Part shown: in pieces, positions 31,776 to 42,170 of the stretch
How the letters are laid out: each line of letters starts with the position of its first letter
Position numbering within the stretch: the first letter of the stretch is position 1
Assembly: GCA_023213395.1 (NCBI GenBank)
Contig: CM041465.1
Location: forward strand, 67,525,741-67,589,740
Length of the DNA: 64,000 nucleotides
Reading direction: 5' to 3'
DNA from: Cycas panzhihuaensis
Lineage: Eukaryota; Cycadophyta
The notes under the pieces: model-generated
Databases searched by the model: none
Told to the model about the DNA's origin: nothing
Seen by the model: the letters and a program-made list of their open reading frames with translations, nothing else
Position numbers and translations under genes: made by a program

Positions 31776-34540
31776 TGTTTCCCAACTTTTGAGAATGGAT
31801 ATGAAATTATCGACTCAAGTAAGTATAGGTATGCTTCTCACCTTATCATCACTTTCTTTTGAGATGAGTGTTTGCTTGCATGTTTACATGTTGTGATCTT
31901 GTAGATGATTTCATCTTCGTCTACACTTATTTAGCCTATAACAACTATAGCGGGGGCACATTCCTAGCGAGTGTGGCACCTCGATGGCCTTTCCACTTCC
32001 TGCATTCTGCCCTACTCGCTCTAGGATCCACTTGGCTTGCGCCACCTCTGCCCGTGTGATGACCTGTCATTATTTGGTTGACTTGCCACATCGTTTAGAT
32101 CCTATTTTTACTCTTTTGGACTCGTTTGTTGGCTCGTTTGCCCTCGGGAAGGTGTCTCAGCCCCCCATTTACTTTTTTTGTCATTGGCCCACAGCCCAGG
32201 CTAGCTGTCTGGGCTAGATTTGGCCTCCAGTTACATACCGCCATGAATTTCATGGTACCGCCGCAAATTCCGTGGTACCGCAGGTTCTGCGGTGAGATGA
32301 CTATTTGACCATAGAATTTGTGGTAGGATGACTGTTTAAATTTATTTTTTAAAAACTACCATGGCAATTTTACATTTATTGCGAAACTGCCATATGTCTC
32401 ATGACTTAACTAACCACCAGTTATGCCCTAATAGCTTGCTTTAGGGTTTGGGCTAAGTATTTAAGTCCTCTTTAACTCATTTTTAGGATCTTTTTTTGGT
32501 TCATTTTTTGGATTGCTCCTCAAGGAAAACACCCTGTGCTCTGCTATTCTCTGCCACTTTACTACTGCTATAGGACCTCCACCTCTCCTCCAGCACCCAG
32601 TTCTTCTTTGGTATGGCTAAGACATCCTCCCAACCCTTCACATGCCTTAGAGAGGGCCCCTTTGGAGAGATCTCAGCGGATTCTTGCTCAGGCAGCCATC
32701 AAGCATCCTAAAAGTGCAGGTGTTTCCTCCAACTCCATTAGCAAGGTTCCAAACCTACTGTTCCATAACTCTTGGGCTAATTTCTCAGCCTTCCTTCAGC
32801 AACCCTTGACTGAGGTAAGAGCCTCCTCTCCTCTTCTCAGGTATTCATTGGTTTAAGCTACGTTCTTGTTCAATTAATGCCCTATTTTGCTTATCCTCTT
32901 GCTTGAGTGTTTGGAGGTTGCTTTTCCTTTGTTTTGGACTATCTTACTCCTGCCATTAGTGCCTCCTTGCCTGTGTTTATTGCTCAAGGCAGCAGCAAAG
33001 AGGGATTGCATAGTGTTTGGGTGAGAGCTGGGTGGATTCTGCACCACCTTCCACGCTCCTCAAGTGGCTCTTTGCCCCCCAAACCTTCCCTTTTGCCCCA
33101 TGTTGTCCTTGGCAATCAAACAAGGGTTTGTTAGGCCATCTTTAATCACTGAAATCAGTGTTTTCACACATTGCAGCGCTAGTTTGAGGGCTTGCACCTT
33201 AATCTAGGCAACTTACGTAAGCCCCAGCCACTTATCCTTTGCCCAACTCTTTCCCCGGCAACCCAGTTTGCTCTCTATAGCACCCTGGCTTGCTGTAGGT
33301 CCTTTTGGGCTCTTTTCAACTCTCTTTGCCTCTATTTCTAGCCATCTTGCATAGCCTTACCCTCATTGCCTCATGGCTTTTGGGGGAGATTGGGGTTGTT
33401 CCTTGCGGGAGGTGGGCCACTCTGAGGCTTACCGGTTACTCTCCACCTACTTTGGTTATTTTCTGTTGTAGCACACCATCATTATATTGATACTAACATA
33501 CGTGTATTTAGGTTTATATTTGCTTTACACGTACATATATTATTAGGATCTTTCCATTGTATGCTAGCACCCCTTTCTCTAGAAATGGGGAGATTGTCAT
33601 TTACTTGCAGGTGTTTGGAAAGTGTAAAGGATCCATTCCCCTTTCCTCCTTCATGGGTAAGTGTTTCCATTTATATTTTACTTATGTATTTCATCTATTG
33701 TTAACATTTTGTTCCTTGCTTCTCTTTACTTAATACTTTAGTACTATTTCGGGGAAGGTAAGGAAGGTAAGGAAGCCCCACGTTCCTATCCACTGCGACT
33801 CTTCACGTCCGCTGTACCTTGTGGAGCAACTTCGGGTGCCTCTTGGGAGCGTCACCATTTTGACACATTTCTATTCCGAGTACACACCCTCACCCCACTT
33901 CATCACTTTTTCCTTTTGAGTTCTTTTACATGGTAGTAATTAGCTCATCGAAAAAAGAAGGGAAATCAACTTCTATCTTAATTCATACTTTGTTTGCTTC
34001 ATTACTTGCATTTTATTTTGCTATAGGAAAAGGTCTTAGGAAACCTTCCCTCTCGCCTTTTCCCCCCTCTTGCCATGCAAACTTCCCCCTCTCTTTATTA
34101 GTTGTTCGCTTGGTTAGTTTGCCTACACATATCATAACCTCTTTTCTTTGGTTATTCTCCTATGTCCCCTCAGTTCTCTGCTTAGCCAGACAACCGAAGT
34201 GACCCCATCCGTAGGCCATCTACTTACCTACCGTTTCTTGTTTCCCGTTGCTTTAGGGAAACCCTCGAAGGGTTCTCTCCTTCCCCTTCCGACCATCCAA
34301 GGGTGGGAGGATCCTTCCCTTAAGTCAACCCAGGCTAACCCTATGCCTCTTCTCCTCTTGCTTGAAGTGGGGAACCACTCTCAGGTAGCTATATTCCATT
34401 TGCAGGTCCCGAACTCGCGCTTCGATGTGTAGGGTGCCCTACGTGGTATTTTCCCTACTTGTAGGTCTTTTCCTGATTGCACTGTCGACCACTCTCCCAT
34501 TCCTACTCAGTTAGATAGCTATCCTGTAAACGCGCATCCA
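31776..34540 (+). repeat. E2 3' LTR (2765 bp)
   Basis: Starts TGTTTCCCAAC and ends GCGCATCCA, then GACCT. It is 42 bp longer than the 5' LTR. The extra bases are mainly one ~32-bp U3 subrepeat (around 32295-32330) and a 10-bp AAGGTAAGGA duplication near 33760. The TATA-like box is at 32458-32464. Confidence 0.95.
32236..32340 (+). promoter_or_regulatory. E2 3' LTR U3 subrepeats with dyad symmetry
   Basis: Units ACCGCCATGAATTTCATGGT, ACCGCCGCAAATTCCGTGGT and ACCGCAGGTTCTGCGGT follow one another. The last is a perfect 7-bp inverted repeat (32277-32293). Two GATGACT(A/G)TTT units follow, against one in the 5' LTR. These are candidate transcription-factor sites. Confidence 0.55.
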
Positions 34541-34545
34541 GACCT
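34541..34545. repeat. E2 target-site duplication GACCT, right
   Basis: Exact copy of 17598-17602. Confidence 0.95.
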
Positions 34546-36086
34546 CTTATGGAAAAGGAGACTTCATATAATCCAAGAAAGATTTCCTTAGTCTCAATGT
34601 TGTAGAACATTGAGACAAGGATGAAGGTTGAGGAATTGAGGAGGAAGTAGGCTATTATCCATAGGAAGTAGGACGAGTTAGGAGAAATTGAGTAGGATTA
34701 AACCATATTACTAGATTAACTATTAAATTATTTTAAGGTATAGGAACTTGAGGAAATGTGGGATTAAGATTATAAGTCAAATTATACTATGGAAATAGCT
34801 TAAGAATATAAGATGAGGAAGAAGGATTAACTATTAAAGTAGCCTAGAATTAAGTGGGAGCAACCTAAGGATGAATAATTTAAAGGTTAGAGGTAGGATT
34901 AAATGATGGAATAGGATTATTTGGTCTAGGAGAAGGAGATATAAGCCTAACTCATTGAGGAATAATCCCATGTATAAGCACTTATTAATGAGTGTAAGAA
35001 GGAATAAAAGCATATTACATAGAAATTGCCTTTCCTAAGTCTGAAGAGTTGGTCTAAGTATCAAAGTTCATGAACTAACATGGTCAAAGATAAGAGCATA
35101 AGAAGAAATAGGATTCTCTTAGGTGAGTGATTTAAGAGATTTCTCATGTGTGTAAGACGTAACAAGAGGAGGATAATTTTTCTCTTATGATAAATAAGAT
35201 GAAATGTAAGGTTGTGAATGAATAGATATATTATCTTTTGCTTCTTAGTAAGGAGAAGATAATGCTCTTAGAGTAAGCAAGTGAGATGGTAAAGGAGAGT
35301 GAGTCACCTTAGGAGTGCCAAATAACTTATCCTGTATTAATACATATTCCTTATAAAGTAGATTAAACAAATGATGATGGGGTGAAGTAGACATGGTATC
35401 AGTGTTAGGGTAGAAAAGGCCAAAATAACTAGGAATATAGATAAGAGAAGGAATTCCATTTAGAATGGGATCAAGATAAGATAAAGATGCTTGAAGGAAA
35501 TAGGTTCGTTCTTGAACAATAGTAGAGGTAGGAAAGGGAGTACTACTAACAAACTAAGAAGGTATTTTAGAGTAGGCTTGCTTAATAGACACTCTATATA
35601 ATTGGTCTAATTCCTCATATAGATACAAATAGGTATCATGTACTTAACATTTAGAAAGATCTTCATGAGTAGATGAAACTTCCTCAGTAAAGTGGATATG
35701 TTAAGGTCCAAAATCTAGTGAAAGACCATACAGACTCAACAACCTCCTTTGATGAGATAAAGGGGTTATTTCCATTGTTTAAAAGTATATGATCAATAAA
35801 AACAAAAGTTAACTCCCCATTATGTTTGCCAAAAGGATGGTTATTTGAGAAATAGCATAGACTAAGTACCTCTAAATAACTTTATATTTCTTTCATTTAA
35901 AATGAATATCAGGAGATATATCAACCTATAGGAAACCTAGAACCAACTTTGTCCAACTCTTAAGAAGAAGTCTCTACTTGGTTGTATTATATTCTTAGAA
36001 GTGATGAAAGATAAAAGGCTAGGATATGTGAACAACACTTGATGAAGGAATATACTAGCCTACACAATCAAGTAGAGGAGATCTAA
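34546..36086 (-). pseudogene. E1 gag N-terminal part and leader, heavily decayed
   Basis: This is the part of E1 that lay upstream of gag before E2 inserted. The minus strand carries stop-interrupted coding-like stretches, for example a segment near 35400-35620 rich in Ser, Tyr, Leu and Pro. It corresponds in place to the Ser/Pro-rich extension of E2 gag (20497-21550), but I can align only short words. Identification is mainly by position. Confidence 0.45.
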
Positions 36087-36106
36087 GTTTGGAGCTACAC
36101 TGATAA
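36087..36106 (-). promoter_or_regulatory. E1 primer binding site region
   Basis: On the minus strand, directly after the LTR end, the sequence reads TTATCAGTGTAGCTCCAAAC. Its continuation CCAAACTTAGATC aligns loosely with CCATACTGGAGACC in the E2 primer region. The exact primer start is unclear. Confidence 0.4.
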
Positions 36107-37920
36107 TGTTTTTATTTTATTTTCTTATTTTTTGTTATTCTTTTCCTTATATCTTTCAACATTTTAGGTTTAACCAATTAAAGGAAATACTAAAACAAAG
36201 AATAATTTGATCATACACTTGCAAAAAGTAACAAAAAAATACTAATAAATTTAAATAAAATCACTCTTCAAATTAAATAAAGAAATAAAAAATCATACTG
36301 ACTCGCTTTTTTAAAATGAAATATTGCCAACAAATAAAAGAAACTAATTTAAAATCTTCAAATAAACTTATATTTCAAATAGAAAGATACAAGAAATAAA
36401 TATTTTTAAAGGAAATCTTTCATACATACCTAGAAAATGAAGGTTGAAGTAGTATGAAGCTCCTTCTAGAATTCTTCTTCTTGCATATATGATCTTTGAT
36501 GAATTTTATAATTTTTCAATTATAAAACAACTCCAAATGAAGGAAATAAGCTAAAAAATTAACATGCAAAGTATAAACTTAATATACAACCTTAAAATCC
36601 ACTTAAACAACCCATGAAATATAAAATACAATGTGTGGATTCTCCATGCAAGTAAGAACTTATGTCATACATCTCATTAAGAAGTTAGATTAGGAACATA
36701 AAAAGATTTCACCATTGATTCAATAATATATAACCATAAAATTGTTGAATCAATTTTAGTTTTTATAAAAGAAAAGAGTAAATAAGATGCATACAAAGTT
36801 TATTCCCTTTACTCTTTTTCTAATTGTGCATCTTCTAGAAGAAGAAGAAGGGAAAAAAATAAAGAACTAAGGAAAGTAAACAATATAATCACAAGACTGC
36901 CAATGTATATAATTATATGTGTGCCTTAGCATAGTAATCTTCCCTATATTGACCAATTTTTCCTTTTAATATAGGTAGCAAAAGGAGAAATTTGTGAAGA
37001 AACCACTAAAACTAGCACCAAACCAAAAAAAAATGAGACAAAAACCTATTGAAAATCTTAACTGCTATAAAGAATGGGAGGGAAAAGCTATAAAATATGA
37101 TAAAGAGGTAGATCTCTCTTCTTTATAGAAATTCCCTATGAACCCCACAATGGGCTAATCTTTTAAGCAAGATTAATCTAAGAAAAATTAGGGAACAATA
37201 AGAATTAAAGCCAAGATTGAGAAGATAGTATAAAGAAGGCACAATATAACAAGTAACCATTTAAAAAAAAATAAAAAATAATGATAGAAAAACATTACCA
37301 AACTTATAATAAAACATTTGAAGCTTAAATAAAGGCTTTGTATATGATAAACATCTCAACAAATCTTATAAAATAGAGTTAAATAGTAGCAGTAGTAATA
37401 TCTCTAAGTCTCTTGATTCTTGATTCTCCTATTTTCCACTTCTTTTTTCTCTTTTCTTAAAAGATACAACTATAAAACTCATAATAGTTCACTCTCTAAT
37501 CAATTCTCCAGGGTTTTGAGGGTTTCTAGGTAAGAAAAGAGGAGTTACCATGAAATTTAAGCAAAAATATGTGAAAAGTAGAGAAAAAATAACATGTTTG
37601 ATTAAAAAAATTGTATGCATATTAGTCAAAAATACGATTTTCTACATAAAATGCAATAGCTTATATTTTATATAGAATGAAAAGCATCACTTTGTACATA
37701 AAATGTAATTAATTACATTTTTGGAAATACTCAAAAAATTATAATAAAAAAAAATGACAAATAAAGTTTAGAAACTCAGAGTATTACCAAAAACTGAAGT
37801 AAAATGACTTCATCAAAGATAAAGAGTATCTTAGAAGAAGTGAGAAATTAAGCACAATCCTAAAAAATATTAAAAATTGATAGCCATAGTATAAGAATAA
37901 GAGAAAAAGATGGAAACAAG
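36107..37920 (-). repeat. E1 5' LTR, left part (copy B)
   Basis: From TGTTTTTATTTTATTT to the copia insertion. The part from 36930 on matches 1-917 plus 7339-7430. The first ~820 bp correspond to sequence left of the window in copy A. It contains the empty LINE target site near 37805-37832. Confidence 0.7.
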
Positions 37921-37921
37921 G

Positions 37922-38303
37922 TGTTAAAATACTTCAGGATCAAAAAATCATGTGCCACTAATTTAATATCATGCTAAACTATCAGAATACTGTAATCGAT
38001 AAGCAAATAAGAATAGAATAATGAAATATCAAAGAACATAGGTGAATTTATCACCACATGAAGCTCAATTTGGGACTACATAAATCTTAAGATAATAAAT
38101 AATATAATGGTGTGGGACTTAATTTATAAGCAACCTGTCAATATTTTGAGTAATAAAATTGGCTGACTAAGCAGTATATATGGCAGACCCAACTATATTA
38201 CATAATGAGATTAAATTATAACAAGGATCACCTTAATATTATAATATGAACATAATATTACTTAAACATAAAGAAATAAGAATGTTAGTACATAGTTTTA
38301 ACA
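37922..38303 (-). repeat. C1 3' LTR (382 bp)
   Basis: TGTTAAAATACTTCAGG to TAGTTTTAACA on the plus strand, followed by CCCTCCTTT, the complement of the polypurine tract. Length and ends match the C3 LTR (383 bp) and C4 LTR (377 bp). Confidence 0.88.
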
Positions 38304-38313
38304 CCCTCCTTTA
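38304..38313 (-). promoter_or_regulatory. C1 polypurine tract
   Basis: The minus strand reads CTAAAGGAGGG straight before TGTTAAAAC. The pol frame ends TAAAGGAGGGTGTTAA, so its stop codon lies in the first bases of the LTR. Confidence 0.85.
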
Positions 38314-41300
38314 GTACTAGCTTCATTTCTTTTAATGACGAGGTTATGTCGAAACTGTTCAAACTTTAGTGAAAATGTCCATAACCTGGTCCTGAGTTAG
38401 TTAGTAGATGAGCTCAACTTCTCCATTTTGAACATTCTCATGGATAAAGTGGTGATGGACCTCAATGTACTTGGTTCTAGTATCGAATATAGGATTCTTC
38501 ATCATCTTTAACATACTTTGATTATTACAATAGAGGACGGTAGGTGTATATTGTTGAAGTCCAAGCTTAACGAAAATCCTTTGAATCCAAATCAACTTTA
38601 TTATAGCATGGACAACTACTTTATATTTTACTTCAGTAGAATAAAGGGCTACATTTGGATACTTATTATAGCTCCATGAGATTATAATTAGGTTTATGTC
38701 AAAGTAATAACATGTAGTTGAATGGTGAGTGTCTTGATAATCGACCCAATCAATATTTATATATCCCTTTAGGATAGGAGAGTCAGTTTGGTTGTATTCA
38801 AGGCTAAATTAATGTGTGCCATAGATATATTTAAGGATCCTAGTGGAAGCTTTCTAATAGGATGTCTTGGGTTATGATATATACCTAGAGAATATCTCAA
38901 CTACATATGAGATGTTTAGATGAGTGTGGGTGAGATAAATGAGGTTCCCAACTAACTACCAATACAAAGTGGGATCAAAAAGGTTTCCTTGTTCATCCAG
39001 GTTTGGCTTAGTTCCTATTTCTATAGGAATTAGAGTAGGCTTACATTCTATCATCCTAAATCTTTGTAGGAGCTTGTTGGCATATTTTGTTTGAGTCAAG
39101 AAAGATGTTGCCTAATTCCAGCCAAACTTCAATTCTAAGGAAGTAATAGAACAACCTAAGATCTGTCATCTTAAAGTTGCTTTTCAATTCTGATTGAAGC
39201 CAAGTAATAACTTATGTGTCATTTCTAATGATTATGAGATCATCTACATAGATAACTATGATTGTAATCAAATTATCTCTAATTTGAATATAGAAATATG
39301 GATTAGAGGGTGAATGATTAAAGTTATATTGGTTAAAGAAGGTATCTATCTTTATATACCAGACATATAATACCTATTTGAATCTATATATAACTTTCTT
39401 GAGCTTGCATACTAAGTGTTCTTATTCTAGAATAATATAGCTAAGAGGTTACTTTAAGAAAATCTCTTCTTTGAGATCTCCATTGAAGAAAGCACTCTTC
39501 ACATCTATTTGGCTACTAAAGATATAACAAAATAGAATGTGGTCATATTATCCATGAGTACAAAGGTTTTATCATAGTTAGTTCCTTCCTATTGTTTGAA
39601 ATCTTTTGCTATAAGATGAGCTTTGTGATACTCAATGATATCATTTGCATGAAGTTTTATCTTATACAACCATTTACAATTAATTTATTTCTTCCCAGGT
39701 GACAATTTAATCAGCTCCTAAGTATTATTTTTAATGATAGATTTAATTTATTCATCTATAACTAGTTTCTATATTTGGTATTTGACTACCTTCTCAAATG
39801 TAGAAGGCTCTAGTGTTTCTAGGACACATGCCATTAGGGCAAAATTTATGAAGTGTCTCATTTTTAGGGCCTTTTAATAGTTGTAGGAGGAAGAGGAGCA
39901 TCCTTTATTAACTATTGAACCTACTTAGTAGCTGGTTGAATACTAGTGGCTTTCACCTTAAGGTCACCAAATGAAACTAAAGGCAAGGTTGTGCTTGCTT
40001 ATGTTGTTGATGTAAAGGCTATTGGGATCGATAATAGACCTGGAGTGTAGGAGGAGGCTAGTACTCGTGACTCCTAAATTTATCCAAGGCCCACTTGAGA
40101 TGTACTAACTTCATTTATAGATATAATCTAAGGTTGAAGTAGAGTTAGATCTTGTGTATCTTCAACAAATATAAACTTAGTTCCTAACCATGTCAAACAC
40201 TTTGTATGCTTTATAACTAGGTATATAACCAAGGATGATGCATTTCAATTTTTTTTCATTAAGCTTCTTTTTGTTATCCTTTAAAATATGTTTGTACAAT
40301 GTGCATAAAAAACTCTTCAAGTGTGATACTGTCAATTTCTTACCTAACCAAGCTTCTAAAGAGTAATATTCCTAACCATAACCATGGGACTTATGTTAGT
40401 TAGGTAAGCACCTGTAGCTATGGCATCAACCTAAAATCTAGTGATAAGGTTGGTTGCACTAAGCATGGCTTTCCCTTTGTACATCAATGTTTAGTTCATC
40501 CTTTCAACTACATCATTTTATTATCGTGTATGAGGTGCTGAGAATTGCCATTAGATGCCATGTTCCTTACAAATGTTATTAAACTAATTTGAGATATACT
40601 TAGTAATATTATTTAATCTAAGGGTTTTGATTATTGTGTCACTTTTATTTTTAATAGCATCTTTAAACTCTTTGAATTTGTCTAGGTCTTAGTACTTATT
40701 TCTCAAGAAATAAACCCACACTTTCCTTAAGAAGTCATTTATGAATGTGATGAAATATAAGCTTCCATTGAGTTATTGGGTTATTATAGGTCTACAAATG
40801 TTTGAGTGGACCAACTCTAAAGGAATGTTTCTCTCTATTACTTTCCCTTTAGGCAAGCCTCATATATATTATTGTATCTCTTAATTTTAGGTAAACCATG
40901 TACCATTTAGAGCCTAAATATGAGGTTTAAGCTTTACATATTTACTTGACTAAGGCATTGATACCATAATTAGTCTTTTGAGTTATTTGAGATGGAAATG
41001 TTCTTTGAATGTGAGTATTCACTTAGTTCCTAGATACAAGGGGACTCTTCAACAATTACCTCCTTCCCCTTATCAAGTTGATCTATATTGGCCATTGAGC
41101 AGGATTCATTTTGTGGAGTGGTAGGAAGGGGTATATCATCCAACCTATATAAACTACCATCTTCATATCATATGGACATAAGTCTACCTATTGTATGATC
41201 TGTGATTTTACAAATACCTTGACTAAAGAGGATATATAGATTCTTCTTATCTATTTGGATAATAGATAGAGAATAGGTCCATCTTCATTCCTGGTATAAG

Positions 41301-41870
41301 GAACACATTATTGATGTTATGCCCAATACTGAAATCTTTTAAGGCTATTAGAGCCCTACCAATTTTGGTCATATCATAAGTTAGATTATCACCAACTATG
41401 ACTATTTAGGTATTGATAGGGTAAGTCTCTTCTAATATCATTTTTTAAACTAGTCATATGTCTAGTTACATCAAAGTCTAAGAGCTAAGAATTCTCATCA
41501 AGTTGTAAATAAAGAGATATAAAGAATAGGTTATAGGAGGAGTGATCCTAATTGTTTGCCTATTACCTCCTTATTTATGAATATTTTATTTATTCCATTA
41601 ATTTCTATATTTTATTTATTTTTTCTGTGAGATAAAATTATTAATGCCATTAAGTTTAATATTATTGGATAGTAATATTTGTGATTCCATAATTCTAAGT
41701 ACATTTGTTTTACTTTTATGTATTTCAAAGTTGTGTAATTAGGTACTAATCTACTTAAGGAGTTACTAACCTAAAATTCTAAATTTTAAGGGTCTCTAAG
41801 AAAGTTCTTAGTTACTATCTTGTCTAGTGGTGTCTACCCATATATAGCAAACCAGGGACCCAATTAGAAC
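38314..41870 (-). pseudogene. C1 copia pol: (protease), integrase, reverse transcriptase, RNase H
   Basis: Read from right to left. A protease trace LDFDVTRHMTSL lies near 41450 (usual DSGATxHMT). An integrase trace lies near 40520-40400 (VVERMN, KGKAMLSATNLITRF). The reverse transcriptase has QIDVKSAFFNGDLKEEIFLK (near 39500) and an intact YVDD box at 39239-39250, then WLQSELKSNFKMTDL. RNase H ends at 38401-38595 with LYCNNQSMLKMMKNPIFDTR and TKYIEVHHHFIHENV. There are many stops and shifts throughout. Gag and the start of pol are absent. Confidence 0.88.
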
Positions 41871-42170
41871 ACAAGTAGTATTTTAAAAGTAAAAAATAGA
41901 TTAGAATGACTTAAGAAAAGATTTTGATACTATAGTTTTATTCAGTAATACATGGAAGACATAATAATACATTGATCATCATTCAAACATTAATCATTAT
42001 CAATATTTACATTTTAGTTCTCCAAAATCATATCAAATTCAATTAAAAGCATAATATGATATTCTATACATTGAATACAATCTCATTTAATAAGTAAATA
42101 CACCCATGATCGAGTAAATCAATTAATAAGATGGATGGAAATCAATCAAGTGCCAGATTTTGGTGAAACA
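41871..42170 (-). repeat. E1 5' LTR, right part (copy B)
   Basis: Aligns with 7430-7694 and ends GGTGAAACA at 42170, where homology to copy A stops. This is the outer end of E1. The next bases, CTCTT, would be its target-site duplication; the partner lies outside the window. Confidence 0.72.

Larger units (their letters stand above)
17603..34540 (+). mobile_element. E2: complete Tat-type Ty3/gypsy element with long LTRs and accessory genes
   Basis: A 16.9-kb element with LTRs of 2723 and 2765 bp, perfect GACCT duplications, a primer-site candidate at 20327 and a polypurine tract before 31776. Order: gag with long N-terminal extension, protease, linker, reverse transcriptase, RNase H, integrase, then a 4.6-kb 3' region with an antisense gene and a sense archaeal-type RNase H. 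The phrases WGTFAYKVMPFGLKNAGATY and FMDD are characteristic of Tat/Retand/Ogre-type reverse transcriptases. All sense genes carry stops or frameshifts, so it is complete in structure but defective. It sits in the gag gene of E1. Confidence 0.95.
37921..41870 (-). mobile_element. C1: 5'-truncated Ty1/copia element in the E1 LTR
   Basis: A copia element on the minus strand with 3' LTR, polypurine tract, RNase H, reverse transcriptase, integrase and a trace of protease. It ends without gag or 5' LTR. ACAAG stands on both sides (37916-37920 and 41871-41875). The uninterrupted site is visible in E1 copy A at about 7415-7440. It belongs to the same family as C3 and C4 (matching LTR ends and protein words). 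Confidence 0.88.
1..42170 (-). mobile_element. E1: outer, old Tat-like Ty3/gypsy LTR element, heavily interrupted
   Basis: Two long similar blocks flank this region: 1-917 plus 7339-7694, and 36107-37920 plus 41871-42170. The right-hand border of each ends in GAAACA. After the left block comes a pyrimidine run (7695-7705), which on the minus strand is a polypurine tract. Before the right block is a sequence alignable to the primer-site region of E2. Between them the minus strand reads, in order, gag leader, gag, protease, linker and archaeal-type RNase H, which is the order of a Tat-type element. Reverse transcriptase and integrase are deleted between about 12300 and 11150. The element is split by a LINE, a small LTR element, E2 and a copia fragment, so it is the oldest insertion here. 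Its left end lies outside the window. The family assignment rests on similarity to E2 and is inferred. Confidence 0.75.

Noticed and set aside
17603-34540. E2 as an Athila-type element with an envelope gene
   Set aside because: The extra sense gene before the 3' LTR is an RNase H, not a membrane protein, and the reverse transcriptase words fit the Tat type. No envelope-like ORF with signal peptide and membrane segment is present.
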